A stretch of DNA of 64,000 bases, from the NCBI RefSeq assembly GCF_003399445.1, contig NZ_QUQO01000001.1:558001-622000 (forward strand), written 5' to 3'. The translations under genes were made by a program, and so were the position numbers. The DNA comes from Parvularcula marina. GTDB taxonomy: Bacteria; Pseudomonadota; Alphaproteobacteria; Caulobacterales; Parvularculaceae. The first letter of the stretch is position 1. Every line of letters starts with the position of its first letter. This document shows positions 1 to 8,870 of this stretch, in pieces. The notes under the pieces are model-generated. The model made no database searches. It was given only the letters and a program-made list of their open reading frames with translations, and was not told where the DNA came from.

Positions 1-427
1 TGGCGAATTTCTCCGCCTTCGCCGCCTGCAGCTCGAAGCAGTAATTCTCAAGCGGCCCACCGAGCCCCTCCTTTTGCGCCTCAAGCCAGATATTGTGGAA
101 CTCGCCCATCCAGGTGGGTTTGCCGATCTGGCCAAAGGAGTGGATGTAGCTATCACCTACCGCGCCCCAATTCTCGAACGAGATACCGAGCTTGAACGTC
201 GCGCGCGTCGCCTTCATGAAGGCCTGCTCATCAATGCCAAGAAGGTGATGGAAGGTCGTGATCGTCGGGATCGTCGCCTCACCTACCCCGACTGTGCCGA
301 TATCGGACGATTCAACGAGTGTGATCTTCGCGAGCTTGCCGAGCTGAGTCGAGAGAGCCGCCGCAGCAACCCAGCCGGCCGTGCCGCCTCCCGCAATGAC
401 AATCCGTTTTGGTACTGATGTGTTCAT
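1..427 (-). CDS. Tryptophan halogenase family flavoprotein, C-terminus cut off by window edge
   Basis: The minus-strand frame opens at an ATG at 427-425 and runs without a stop to base 1, so only the first about 142 residues are visible. It starts MNTSVPKRIVIAGGGTAGW. The GGGTAG FAD-binding motif is at residues 13-18, the GVGEATIP motif follows near residue 47, and a Lys in ATFKLGISF falls at residue 79, the position of the catalytic lysine of flavin-dependent halogenases (Lys79 in PrnA). Family members halogenate indole-type substrates using FADH2, O2 and halide; genes of the BrvH type sit beside TonB receptors as here. It lies 11 bases downstream of the JmjC-cupin gene and is the last visible gene of the TBDR-SapC-JmjC-halogenase run. 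The true substrate cannot be told. Family assignment is firm. Confidence 0.9.
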   Translation of the reverse strand, partial: MNTSVPKRIVIAGGGTAGWVAAAALSTQLGKLAKITLVESSDIGTVGVGEATIPTITTFHHLLGIDEQAFMKATRATFKLGISFENWGAVGDSYIHSFGQIGKPTWMGEFHNIWLEAQKEGLGGPLENYCFELQAAKAEKFA

Positions 428-438
428 TTGGGCTTTCC

Positions 439-1464
439 CTACCGGTTGAGCCGCCGAAGCAGCATCGCCCGTAATCGTCGCGCTGTCATCTCATCCATGG
501 GCCCAAGCGGACCTTTGGCATGATCAGGCAGATGGGCACCGGCTTCTTCCGCTTCACCGAAAATGTAATAATCGAAGAGCGCCTTCCACGCGGCCTTTTC
601 TGATGCCGGGCGATCTCGCAGGCTCAATAATCCGTGCAGTAACGTATTTTGTGGTGTGTCGAGATGGCTGGCCACATCGTTCCACCAGTAATTCATCATC
701 ACATTGAAATCAGATAGCGCCTCGACATGGTGCCACCAGAGTGCCGGATAAAAGAGGACATCGCCGGGTGACATTTCTGCCACCTGCCCTGCAGCCAGCG
801 CCTCCCGGAAGCGCGGGAACCGCTCGAAATCTGGCGAACGAAAATCAACCATGCTGACGACCTGCCCGCCGGGGGTTGGCTCAAGCGGACCGGGATAGAG
901 ATTGGCGACCTGATCGGGTGGGAACAGGGTGAAGCGCCGATCCCCAACAAGGCAGCAGGCCATATTGTTCGAGATATCGTAATGCGCCGTCGCGGTCGTC
1001 CGTGTACCGATCCAGATGCTGACCAGCAATTGCTTCGCAAAGTCCTGTTCCGCCAGCGGCAGGTCATTCTCCGCCCGAAAGCCCGGCAGATAACCGTCAA
1101 CATCGGTTGAGCCGACATAATAGGATGAGGCCTGATCATCTCCCAGATGCGCCGCCATCCCATCAAGATACTCATCAAGCCGGACGCGGGCCGCTGTGAA
1201 ATTGAGCCCCGTCATCTCGTCATTATAAAAGAACCGCCCACCAATTTCGGGTGGGCCAGTAAAACCGGTGACAGGCGCGCCGCCGTAAAACCGTTTCAGA
1301 TAGTCGATTGCCGCACTCGGTGACTCAGCTCCTGCGGCAACGGCTGGCCAGTCCCGTGCGACGCCTTTCATCAGGACCGGGCGCCCCTCCGCGATCAGCT
1401 CGCTGAAAGGGACGCTATCCGGCGACACCCCATCAATGATCCTGACATGCGGGAGCGCAGACAT
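439..1464 (-). CDS. JmjC/cupin-8-like Fe(II)/2-oxoglutarate oxygenase
   Basis: A 341-residue cupin-like protein of the JmjC (Cupin_8) type. An iron-binding HxD is visible at His161/Asp163 in TAHYDISNN, with the distal histidines at 245-246 in WWHHVEAL, and the conserved RRFTLFPPDQ strand lies near residue 177. Proteins of this shape hydroxylate amino acid side chains or small molecules, using 2-oxoglutarate and O2 in the cytoplasm; its substrate is unknown. It starts 4 bases after the SapC gene ends and is followed after 11 bases by a halogenase, so all three look co-transcribed. A second homologue with the same motifs is at 54737-55792 next to another TonB receptor, so the association recurs within this window. 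Confidence 0.85.
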   Translation of the reverse strand: MSALPHVRIIDGVSPDSVPFSELIAEGRPVLMKGVARDWPAVAAGAESPSAAIDYLKRFYGGAPVTGFTGPPEIGGRFFYNDEMTGLNFTAARVRLDEYLDGMAAHLGDDQASSYYVGSTDVDGYLPGFRAENDLPLAEQDFAKQLLVSIWIGTRTTATAHYDISNNMACCLVGDRRFTLFPPDQVANLYPGPLEPTPGGQVVSMVDFRSPDFERFPRFREALAAGQVAEMSPGDVLFYPALWWHHVEALSDFNVMMNYWWNDVASHLDTPQNTLLHGLLSLRDRPASEKAAWKALFDYYIFGEAEEAGAHLPDHAKGPLGPMDEMTARRLRAMLLRRLNR

Positions 1465-1468
1465 CTGA

Positions 1469-2194
1469 CTACCCGGCCTGTTTCATGTTCTTGAGATCGA
1501 TCAGATGGCTGACATTACCCGTCGAGGACAGAACCATATAGGCCAGATGCAGGAATCCCTGATCGTGAAGTGTCTTGAGCTGCTCCGCAGAAAGAGCCGA
1601 CATCGCCTCGGCGGAAATTGTATGCATGTCAGGCACAACATATTTATTCGTGTCGGATGTATTGATCTCGACCGTCACAGGCTCGATCAGGCCCGCCTCT
1701 TCAAAGGCGGCAAACATAGGCGCCATGAGCTGGTGGCCGGCATGGATAAGCTGGAGGACGCCTGTGATCTGATTGAGAAACGGCGCATTCCCCCCATGCG
1801 GCAAAAAGAGTGGCACACCGTCCGTTCGCGACAGCCGCGGATCGTCCAGATCGACCTGGATCATCGCGCCCTGCCCTTGCACCTGCGGATTATCCGGCGA
1901 CGGCAGACCGATCAGGAATGGCCCGCGCGTGATAATCGCGGGGATGTAGCGCGTCCGCCACCCCTTCGGCCCGAGGAAAAGATTTTCGTCCTTATCAAGA
2001 CCAAGAAGCGCCACCGGCTGGAACGCGCCATCCTGTCCTTTGCGGAAAAAGATCGGGAATTCTCGCTGTACTTCGGGAAATTCAGTCGGGAAGACGAGAA
2101 CCTGATTGACTTTGTCCGCATCCGTCGGCGCGGATGGCGGGATGAATTTCAGGTCGTGGTGATCGACATTGTTCAGAACGGCTGTGTTGGTCAT
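1469..2194 (-). CDS. SapC family protein
   Basis: A 241-residue protein matching the SapC family in length and layout: an N-terminal segment with FPTEFPEVQREFPIFF, then LGLDKDENLFLG, and a GPFLIGLP strand in the middle. In alphaproteobacteria and xanthomonads SapC-like genes occur beside TonB-dependent receptors, JmjC-cupins and tryptophan halogenases, as here. The biochemical role is not established; the name derives from an S-layer-related gene and should not be read as function. It lies 136 bases downstream of the TBDR stop, after a hairpin terminator, so it may be read through or have its own promoter. No signal peptide is seen. Confidence 0.8.
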   Translation of the reverse strand: MTNTAVLNNVDHHDLKFIPPSAPTDADKVNQVLVFPTEFPEVQREFPIFFRKGQDGAFQPVALLGLDKDENLFLGPKGWRTRYIPAIITRGPFLIGLPSPDNPQVQGQGAMIQVDLDDPRLSRTDGVPLFLPHGGNAPFLNQITGVLQLIHAGHQLMAPMFAAFEEAGLIEPVTVEINTSDTNKYVVPDMHTISAEAMSALSAEQLKTLHDQGFLHLAYMVLSSTGNVSHLIDLKNMKQAG

Positions 2195-2270
2195 GGCACA
2201 CGATAATCCAGATCGCCCTACATGGCGAGCCTCCCTCGAAGGAGAGCATTATTACTCTGTCTCAAGATGA

Positions 2271-2298
2271 AAAAGGCCGCTCCACCGGAACGGCCTTT
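2271..2298 (-). terminator. Rho-independent terminator after TBDR
   Basis: On the minus strand an AAAGGCCG/CGGCCTTT stem (2291-2298 with 2272-2279) closes a 11-base loop and is followed by a short U run. It lies 33 bases past the TBDR stop codon and before the SapC gene. It would attenuate rather than necessarily abolish transcription into SapC. Confidence 0.7.
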
Positions 2299-2330
2299 CC
2301 CTACTCATTTAAGCCTTGGGAGGTTAAGGC

Positions 2331-5300
2331 TTAGAACTTATAGCGCGCGCCCACGAGATAGCGCGGCTCCAACTCCTGAATGAACCAGAAGTTGCTGTAG
2401 TCACGGGAATAAGTCCGCAGATTCTCACCCGTGAGGTTAATCCCCTCGAACGAGACGGCCAGATTGTCCGTGATGTCGTAAGTGATGTTAAGGTCGAGCT
2501 GCTCAAACTCATCGACGAAGACCGGGTTCCGGTTACCGCCGGAGCGGTTCGTCGAGGCTAGGAAGTCGCCGCGCCAGTTATAGGCAAGCCGTGCCGAGAG
2601 GCCGTACTTTTCATAGATCAGCGTGGCGTTGGCACTGTCGGAGAGACCTTCGAGGGCGAATTGATCCACATTCGGATCAGCACCGACGTCGATACCGACA
2701 TCCCCTTCGACCATGGTGTAGTTTGCCGCCACACCAAAGCCCGTGTCACCGAAGAAGTGCTGAACAGCCGCTTCGATCCCGTGAATATTGCCTTCACGGT
2801 TGTTGATCGGACCGGTCACCTCAAAGGCGAAGAGCGGGTCATTGGCATCAGGCACGACATCATAGGCACCGAAGGTGGCGTCAACGAAAGCCTGATCAAG
2901 CGAGCCGCCCGAGAAGTTGGCGCTGAACATGGTGACAGCATCCGTCAGACCGAACTGGTCAATCAGGGCTGTCATCGTGAACAGGTTCACATCGGTTGGA
3001 TCCGCGCCGAGGCCCGAAAGGGCATCAAGAGCATCACCCGAACGTGAGCCAGCCGCACCGGAGCTCGGATCACGCAGGCCGAAGAGGTTCTGCGTGGTCT
3101 GACCGACACCGATGAAGTTCCGTACACGCTTGTCAAAATACCCGATCGAGACATAGCTCGCATCGTCGAAATACCATTCGAGCGAAACGTCGAAGTTTTT
3201 CGAGACAAGCGGCAGGAGCCCGGCATTCCCGGAAGAACCTGTCGCAATCCCGCCAAGGGCCGTTGGCCGTGGCGGAGTATTGGCGTCATCGGCGACAAAA
3301 AGATCACCGAAGTTCGGCCGCGCTAGCGTTTCACTAAATGACACCCGGCCGATGACGTCGGGCCGGAACTCTAGCGAGAAGTCCATGGACGGCAGCAGAT
3401 TGTCATAAGACCCGCTGTCAGACACTGGCTGGACATCTGACGTTAGCGCAATGGTGAAGTCGTTATCTGCCTGCCAAATGATGTTCTGCGGAATGGCGAC
3501 TTCAGCCAGTGCAGAGACATCGGTTTCCTCATAGCGGACGCCCGCGACGAGGTTCGCTGGCATGCCGCCAATATCGCCTTCCCAGGTGATTTGACCGTAC
3601 ACGGCGAAGATGTCTTCTTCGACCACGTTGAAGTCACGCCCGGTGTCGTTAACCGGATTGCCCATGCCAGCATAGGCCGCCGAGAGAAGCGAATAGAGCT
3701 CAACGGCATTCGCCTTGAACGCAACCCGGGCATCACCCGCCTCGAAGTCGTCATAGAGACAAGAGAGGCAATATTCGCTGACCACTCCTGGCGCGAATTG
3801 CTGGACGTCACCGGGATTGTTGATCCCCCAGTCACCAAGCGTTTGCTGCGTCTGGGTACGGCGCATGGTCATTTCAGACGCACGCCAGTTCACCCCAAAA
3901 TCGAGCTTGCTGCCGATCTCATCAAGATCCCAGCTGGCATCGAGACGAAGCTCATCGACATCCTGCCCCTGGAAGGACGTGTTCGTCCGGGCAATCTGCG
4001 AGCCTAGATCACCGACATCGAGAACGCCGTTGCCATTGCCGCGCAGCATGTCATCCAGCGTATAGCGCTGGACCGGGAAACCGGACCGGATGTCGAGCGA
4101 ATGTGCCGCAACAACAGGTGCGCCCATCGACACGAGTGTCGAGCTTGTGCCATTCGGCGCATCCGGGCCTGATTCGGCTTTCGACGTATGCGCATCAAGT
4201 GACAGGGTCAGACGGTCGCTTACTTCCCATTCGGCATTGAGGCCGAGGGATTCAAGCGTGTCTTTGCTACCGCGGAATTGCTGCTCAAAGCCGATATCCT
4301 TCACCCCGTTCAGGGTTTCCTGAAGGTAGACGGTGGTACCCACGACCGGGTTATCGTCAAAGATCACTTCGCCGAAAGGACGGTTAAACCAGTTCGTCTG
4401 GTCCGTACGCTGCTCTTCCAGCTTGTTCTCCGCATAGGTATAATCAACCGTCGCAGTAAAGTTCTCCTGCGGACGGAATTGCAGCACAGCCTGGCCATTG
4501 AGACGCTCGCGTGTTGCCTCAGCAAGGTGATAACGGCTGTCATTTGGATAGGAGACAAGCTGGTCAGCTGCTGGCGGATTGGTCACCACAGTCGAGCCGT
4601 TGATCCGGCCATTGGCCGTATCGAGGAAGAAGTCACCCGTATTGATGTTCCAGTTGTTGCTGGTCGCGCTGACCGAAGCGCTGTCCCGACGCTGCCAGCT
4701 GCCGAAGACGGCGGCCCCGAGCGTGTCATTGTCATTGGTCCAGCTGTAAAGGCCGGCAATTTCCGGGGTCAGCTCATCACCGTCCTCGACGCTGGTGTCA
4801 AACACACCCTTAACCGAAAGCGTCCCGCGGACACCCGGATTATCAAGCGGACGGGCCGTTGAAATATTGACGGTTGCCCCGATGCCGCCGGACGGGATCG
4901 CCGCACGACCGGTTTTGTAGACTTCAAGGCCGCTCACCCCTTCCGAGGCCAAGTTCGAGAAGTCGAACGCCCGCGAGGAACCGGTGGCAAAGTCCGCCTG
5001 CTGGTCGCCGCCGACCGTGGCGACATTCGCTGTCGGCATAGTCCGACCATTGAGGGTCACAAGGTTGAAGCTGGCGCCGAAACCACGAGCCGTGACGAGC
5101 GAGCCTTCACCGTTCACCCGGTCAATCGAGACACCGGTGATCCGCTGTAGCGATTCCGCAAGGTTCGTATCCGGAAATTTACCGATATCTTCTGCGGAAA
5201 TCGCATCGACGATACCGTTTGATTCACGTTTGACATCCATCGACTGCATCAAGGATCCGCGGATCCCTGTGACGACGACGACATCATCATCCGCGTCATC

Positions 5301-5399
5301 CTGTGCGAATGCTGGCGCATAAGCGCCCATGATGAGGGTCGAGGCTGTGGCAAGCAGCGCAGTACGGCGCAGACCTCTTCCCGGTTGACGGTTACTCAT
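2331..5399 (-). CDS. TonB-dependent receptor, Caulobacter type (oligosaccharide uptake)
   Basis: A 1,022-residue outer-membrane receptor. I chose the ATG at 5399 (MSNRQPGRG) because GGGAGG sits just upstream; an in-frame start at 5414 is less well placed. A cleavable signal peptide ends at AYAPAFAQDD. A TonB-box-like DDVVVVTGIRGSL follows, then the plug domain (VDAISAEDIGKFPDTNLAESLQRITGVSI, VTARGFG, LNGR) and a long beta-barrel ending in the aromatic LVGARYKF. Plug wording of the IRGSL/ESLQRIPGVSI type is typical of the TonB receptors that import oligosaccharides in Caulobacter-like bacteria. Two LacI-type operators upstream support carbohydrate control. It heads the SapC, JmjC and halogenase genes. 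Substrate is inferred, not shown. Confidence 0.92.
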   Translation of the reverse strand: MSNRQPGRGLRRTALLATASTLIMGAYAPAFAQDDADDDVVVVTGIRGSLMQSMDVKRESNGIVDAISAEDIGKFPDTNLAESLQRITGVSIDRVNGEGSLVTARGFGASFNLVTLNGRTMPTANVATVGGDQQADFATGSSRAFDFSNLASEGVSGLEVYKTGRAAIPSGGIGATVNISTARPLDNPGVRGTLSVKGVFDTSVEDGDELTPEIAGLYSWTNDNDTLGAAVFGSWQRRDSASVSATSNNWNINTGDFFLDTANGRINGSTVVTNPPAADQLVSYPNDSRYHLAEATRERLNGQAVLQFRPQENFTATVDYTYAENKLEEQRTDQTNWFNRPFGEVIFDDNPVVGTTVYLQETLNGVKDIGFEQQFRGSKDTLESLGLNAEWEVSDRLTLSLDAHTSKAESGPDAPNGTSSTLVSMGAPVVAAHSLDIRSGFPVQRYTLDDMLRGNGNGVLDVGDLGSQIARTNTSFQGQDVDELRLDASWDLDEIGSKLDFGVNWRASEMTMRRTQTQQTLGDWGINNPGDVQQFAPGVVSEYCLSCLYDDFEAGDARVAFKANAVELYSLLSAAYAGMGNPVNDTGRDFNVVEEDIFAVYGQITWEGDIGGMPANLVAGVRYEETDVSALAEVAIPQNIIWQADNDFTIALTSDVQPVSDSGSYDNLLPSMDFSLEFRPDVIGRVSFSETLARPNFGDLFVADDANTPPRPTALGGIATGSSGNAGLLPLVSKNFDVSLEWYFDDASYVSIGYFDKRVRNFIGVGQTTQNLFGLRDPSSGAAGSRSGDALDALSGLGADPTDVNLFTMTALIDQFGLTDAVTMFSANFSGGSLDQAFVDATFGAYDVVPDANDPLFAFEVTGPINNREGNIHGIEAAVQHFFGDTGFGVAANYTMVEGDVGIDVGADPNVDQFALEGLSDSANATLIYEKYGLSARLAYNWRGDFLASTNRSGGNRNPVFVDEFEQLDLNITYDITDNLAVSFEGINLTGENLRTYSRDYSNFWFIQELEPRYLVGARYKF

Positions 5400-5637
5400 G
5401 AAAGTTCCTCCCAATTTTATGCGTTTACAGACTTTTCAGAACGCAAAGACCCCTCGTCACGGCAAGCAGGCCTGCCGCGCCTCATGATCCAGCAAGCAGC
5501 CTGGTCGGCTAAAACCGCTCAGAACCGCTCAAAAACAGACAACATCCGGGGAAAGACCCGTCGAACGTTCTCCTCCAACCTGGGACGAAGTGAGACGTTG
5601 AAATGGCGGCATTGCGCCTGCCCCCCTCTCCGCAGAA

Positions 5638-5674
5638 TGTTAGCGCTAGCAGGATATAAATGTTAGCGCTACCC
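5638..5674. promoter_or_regulatory. Tandem LacI-family operators upstream of TBDR
   Basis: Two 14-base palindromic sites, TGTTAGCGCTAGCA (5638-5651) and TGTTAGCGCTACCC (5661-5674), lie 23 bases centre to centre, about 240-275 bases upstream of the TBDR start. They match the TTAGCGCTAA-type operator of LacI-family sugar regulators. The 5400-5880 interval otherwise contains no convincing gene; it holds the TBDR leader and the transition into the mobile element. Similar sites recur at 43313, 43515, 51739 and 59304. Confidence 0.75.
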
Positions 5675-5880
5675 TTTTTGCAGCAATCGGCCATGATATC
5701 CGCAAAGGGTGCGGCATTTTCGTCACGAGCAGGATCACGGAAGCACTGTGTTTTATTGCATCTGCGAAATTCCGCAGACGGTCTTTTGGCTGGAAAAAGA
5801 ACGCCTTGGCCTAGAATTTCAGCGCCTTTCAGGAGCTAAATGCCAAAGGTCATTGGAATGAGGAGAAATTCGCGAAGGAA

Positions 5881-6030
5881 GTGCTTTTGGCCTCAATCAT
5901 CGAATCGATTGGCCAAACAAAGATGGTGCAGCCAAGTGAACAGACTTTGAACCAAGTGTTCGAGGTTCTGGCTGACTGGGAGGCCCAATTAGCCGAGACT
6001 GACCTAAGCGTTTTGGAGCTAGATCAGTGA
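5881..6030 (+). CDS. Small ORF coupled to mobC, possibly a 5'-damaged gene
   Basis: From a GTG at 5881 a 49-residue frame reads MLLASIIESIGQTKMVQPSE... and ends at a TGA (6028-6030) overlapping the GTG start of the MobC gene (GTGA). The same frame is open upstream to about 5813 and looks protein-like (FQELNAKGHWNEEKFAKE) but has no start codon there. A second frame from a GTG at 5748 (VFYCICEIPQTVFWLEKE) runs into the same region and stops. This pattern suggests a small gene of about 90 residues broken by a frameshift, or one truncated at the left end of the element. No family was recognised. Confidence 0.4.
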   Translation: MLLASIIESIGQTKMVQPSEQTLNQVFEVLADWEAQLAETDLSVLELDQ

Positions 6031-6473
6031 AAGGCCGCCGCAATCAAGCGGCGGGCATCAGTGATATTTTTCAGTCTGATACAGCCAGACCCACCCGCCA
6101 GAAAACCAAGCGCCCCGCACCCCTCTCGATCCGCGTCAGCGAGGCCGAGCGTGTCTGGCTGAATGAGCAAGCTGCAGGCGGCTCCATCAGCGCCTTTGTG
6201 AAGCAACGGATTTTCAGAGGTTCCAGCATTGCTCCTGCGGCTCGCTCCGGCGGAACGCGCATTGACGATACCACGGCGGCGAAAATTCTCGCGGCGCTTG
6301 GTCAGTCGCGGATCGCCAGCAACCTCAACCAAATTGCCAAGGCGGTGAACCTCGGCACCCTCCCCATGAATGAGGAGACTGAACGGGATATCCGTGAGGC
6401 ATGTGCTGCCGTCATTCAGGTGAAAGCGGTTCTGATGGCCTGCCTGCGCACATCGCCGGAAGTTCGCCTATGA
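6027..6473 (+). CDS. mobC: MobC-like relaxosome accessory protein
   Basis: A 148-residue protein starting at a GTG. The middle (LSIRVSEAERVWLNEQAAGGSISAFVKQ) looks like a ribbon-helix-helix DNA-binding segment, and the C-terminal half (ALGQSRIASNLNQIAKAVN) is the characteristic core of bacterial mobilisation protein MobC. Such proteins bind oriT, help open the nick region and recruit the relaxase. The stop codon overlaps the relaxase start (ATGA at 6470-6473), so the two are translationally coupled. The oriT is expected nearby, probably in 5.7-6.0 kb, but I could not identify a nick site. Confidence 0.85.
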   Translation: MKGRRNQAAGISDIFQSDTARPTRQKTKRPAPLSIRVSEAERVWLNEQAAGGSISAFVKQRIFRGSSIAPAARSGGTRIDDTTAAKILAALGQSRIASNLNQIAKAVNLGTLPMNEETERDIREACAAVIQVKAVLMACLRTSPEVRL

Positions 6474-7822
6474 TAATTGTCGCCTCACAAAGAGGCGGTG
6501 CAGCACAGCTCGGCCTCCACCTTCTGAACGTCGAAGACAATGAGCATGTCGAACTCCACGAGATCAGCGGCTTTGTTGCCGATGATGTTGTCGGAGCATT
6601 CAAGGAAGCGCAGGCGGTCAGCAAAGGCACACAGTGCCGCCAGTTCCTATTTTCCGTCTCATTCAATCCGCCGGAAGGGTCGTATGTTGAGATCGCGGCT
6701 TTTGAAGATGCCATCAGCCGTGTCGAAAAGCAGAATGGCCTCACCGGGCAGCCGCGCGTGATCGTCTTCCATGAGAAGGAAGGACGGAGACACGCTCACT
6801 GTGTCTGGTCACGAATTGATGCAGAGACAATGACCGCACGACCGCTGCCCTTCTTCAAACGTAAGATCATGGACATATCTCGCGACCTCTACCGCGAACA
6901 TGGATGGGAGATGCCGCGCGGGCTTGAAGATGATCGCCTGACGGATCGGCGCAACTTTACGCTTGCGGAATGGCAGCAGGCAAAGCGGGCCGGATATCAT
7001 GCGCGGGATCTGAAGCAGCTTATCCAGAATGCCTGGCGGCGTTCTGATAATGCCGCCTCTTTCACGGCAGCACTCGCCGAGCATGATCTGAAGCTCGCGA
7101 AAGGCGACCGACGCGGCCATGTCATTGTCACGCATGAGGGCGAAGTTCTGTCCGCCAGCCGCTATATCGGCGTGAAGCAAAAAGAGATTGCCGCTGCCAT
7201 CGGCAAGCCGGATGCGCTCCCCAGTGTTGAAAATGCCAAGGCTCTCTTTGCCGAGGAAGACCGGAACGGCTTCCGTGACCACCTGAAAGCGACACTGGAG
7301 CAATCGGCGCAGATTCTCCGCCCGCTTATCAGAGGGCGACGTGACATGACCGTGCGTCACCGCGAGCAACGAATAGACCTCGCAGCATGTCACAAGGAAC
7401 GAGATGAGCGCGACCAGCTCGAACGAGCCGCCCGCTTTGCGAAAGGCATTCGGGGTGTCTGGGAGTGGATGACAGGCAAGCGCTGCAAGATCGCGGAAAG
7501 TAATGCTCAGGAAGCAGAAGCCGCCAAGCTGAGAGACCAACGCGAGGCGGAAGCCCTCAGAAAGCAACAACTCAGCAAACGGAAAATATTGCAGGATGCC
7601 TTCAAGCAGGAACGCGTCCGCGCGATTGACGCACGAGTACGGTCAAGACGCGCCCTCCATGAACTGGATGGCGCCTCAGGGCTTGAAGCCCCGGCAAGCC
7701 GCAGCGGTGACAGAACACGTGCAGGAAAAACGCTTGAGACCGAACGAGGCAATGCCCTTGATCTGAACCGGACGACCTCCGCCGGGTACGGAAAGCCGGA
7801 CGGGCCGGATTTGGAAATTTAG
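6470..7822 (+). CDS. Relaxase / mobilization nuclease
   Basis: A 450-residue relaxase. I set the start at the ATG at 6470 (MIIVASQRGGAAQLGLHLLN), which overlaps the mobC stop; longer in-frame starts lie inside mobC. The N-terminal 120 residues form the relaxase domain, with an HUH-type motif His101...His108-x-His110 in FHEKEGRRHAHCVW. HGWEMPRGL and FTLAEWQQAKRAG follow, typical of alphaproteobacterial mobilisation relaxases. It would nick oriT and pilot the strand to a recipient. The C-terminal third is charged and coiled-coil-like (KLRDQREAEALRKQQLSKRK). No obvious N-terminal catalytic Tyr is seen, so the nucleophile is unassigned. Confidence 0.88.
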   Translation: MIIVASQRGGAAQLGLHLLNVEDNEHVELHEISGFVADDVVGAFKEAQAVSKGTQCRQFLFSVSFNPPEGSYVEIAAFEDAISRVEKQNGLTGQPRVIVFHEKEGRRHAHCVWSRIDAETMTARPLPFFKRKIMDISRDLYREHGWEMPRGLEDDRLTDRRNFTLAEWQQAKRAGYHARDLKQLIQNAWRRSDNAASFTAALAEHDLKLAKGDRRGHVIVTHEGEVLSASRYIGVKQKEIAAAIGKPDALPSVENAKALFAEEDRNGFRDHLKATLEQSAQILRPLIRGRRDMTVRHREQRIDLAACHKERDERDQLERAARFAKGIRGVWEWMTGKRCKIAESNAQEAEAAKLRDQREAEALRKQQLSKRKILQDAFKQERVRAIDARVRSRRALHELDGASGLEAPASRSGDRTRAGKTLETERGNALDLNRTTSAGYGKPDGPDLEI

Positions 7823-7846
7823 GTTTATCCTTCTCCTATCCGCTCA

Positions 7847-7875
7847 CATTGCGGCTCACATTGTAAGCCGCAATG
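7847..7875. terminator. Hairpin between convergent relaxase and methyltransferase genes
   Basis: A perfect 10-bp inverted repeat, CATTGCGGCT (7847-7856) and AGCCGCAATG (7866-7875), closes a 9-base loop 25 bases after the relaxase stop and 10 bases before the end of the opposing methyltransferase gene. The decamer GCTCACATTG is also directly repeated at 7842. There is no U tract, so it may be a bidirectional, weak or Rho-assisted terminator. Confidence 0.55.
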
Positions 7876-7884
7876 GGGGAACGA

Positions 7885-8541
7885 TTAGGCTGCGATGCTC
7901 TGATAGCGTTCAACGCCGCGCAAACGGTTTTCCGCATGGCGGCAATATTCCGCTTCAAGCTCAATGCCGATATAGTGACGGTCATTCAGGGCTGCTGCAA
8001 CGGCGGTTGATCCTGACCCTGAAAAGGGATCGAGAACAAGATCCCCCGGCTTTGAAAAACTGCGAATGAAGGGCGAGAGGACGCTAACGGCTTTTTCCGT
8101 CGGATGCGCCCTGTTACCACTATATTCCCATTCCAAAACGTCAGGAATGGGATTTTCAGGCTTGGCGGGGTCTCCTTTTGCCAGAATGAACGCCGACTCA
8201 TGGCGATATTCCGTATAGCCGATTTTAGGCGCGTATTTCTTAGGCCAGACTATATGGCCCACAGTGCGGAATCCGGCTTCGTTCCACAAGGCCGCGAAAG
8301 CTGTCAGCCCTGTCCAGCCATAAAAACTGATACAATAACTATCCGGCTTCATAACCCGGTATGTTTCAAGGAAGACGCGCCGTATGGCCTCCGGGTTGGT
8401 GTCATTTCTCAGAGTCCGGCCTGTACGGTCCCTGTAGTTGACGAGATATGGCGGATCGGTGACGACAAGATCGACCTATTCCTTATCAAGCTGGCTTAAA
8501 ATGTCTGCGCTGTCACCGCAGATGATTTGGTCTTTATACAT
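7885..8541 (-). pseudogene. DNA methyltransferase (DPPY / FxGxG, beta-type order) with internal amber codon
   Basis: From an ATG at 8541-8539 with an AGGGG ribosome site upstream, the frame reads MYKDQIICGDSADILSQLDKE, then a TAG at 8478-8476, then continues in frame VDLVVTDPPYLVNYRDRTGR through to the stop at 7885. Both halves are needed: the catalytic DPPY lies just after the stop, and the AdoMet-binding DPFSGSGSTAVAA motif lies near the C-terminus. The order DPPY before FxGxG is that of beta-class N6-adenine or N4-cytosine methylases. It would be an orphan modification enzyme, since no restriction partner is adjacent. The only start well placed after the amber codon is at 8352, beyond DPPY, so a restarted product would be inactive. 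It is a recent nonsense pseudogene, a read-through gene or a sequencing error. Confidence 0.85.
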
Positions 8542-8807
8542 ATTTTCCCCTTTCTCTTGGGTATGGGTTGCTCATGCAACCCTGCCCTTTGGCGAAAACG
8601 GGGGGGGTGCAAACGGAAAGAAAAATCGACGGCGGGCGCAGGCGCTTGCGCCGAGCCTCGGGAGACCGTCTATTTTTCTTGAAGTGCGCCGGGGGGCTGG
8701 TCCCCAAGCTCTTTCGCGCAAGGGATCGAAGCCGAATGGCCGGGACAGTAGGCCCGGTTCACGAGAGCCCGATCGGCAAATGCACCAGACGAGAACAAAA
8801 TCAGAAA

Positions 8808-8837
8808 CAAGTATTGTAACACGCTACACGATACTTG
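8808..8837. promoter_or_regulatory. Inverted-repeat operator upstream of HTH-fusion gene
   Basis: CAAGTATTGT (8808-8817) and ACGATACTTG (8828-8837) form a 10-bp inverted repeat with one mismatch and a 10-base spacer, 33 bases upstream of the start of the large HTH-fusion gene. A TTGACA (8835-8840) overlaps its right arm. The position suits autorepression by the gene's own N-terminal HigA-like HTH. The rest of 8542-8870 shows no gene. Confidence 0.55.
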
Positions 8838-8870
8838 ACAGAGGGAGGTAAATCGGGTTTTCTGGACCTT

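Noticed and set aside
5675-5880. Search for a tRNA-Leu 3' fragment repeat as left attachment site
   Set aside because: No repeat of the tRNA 3' end longer than a few bases was found by eye.
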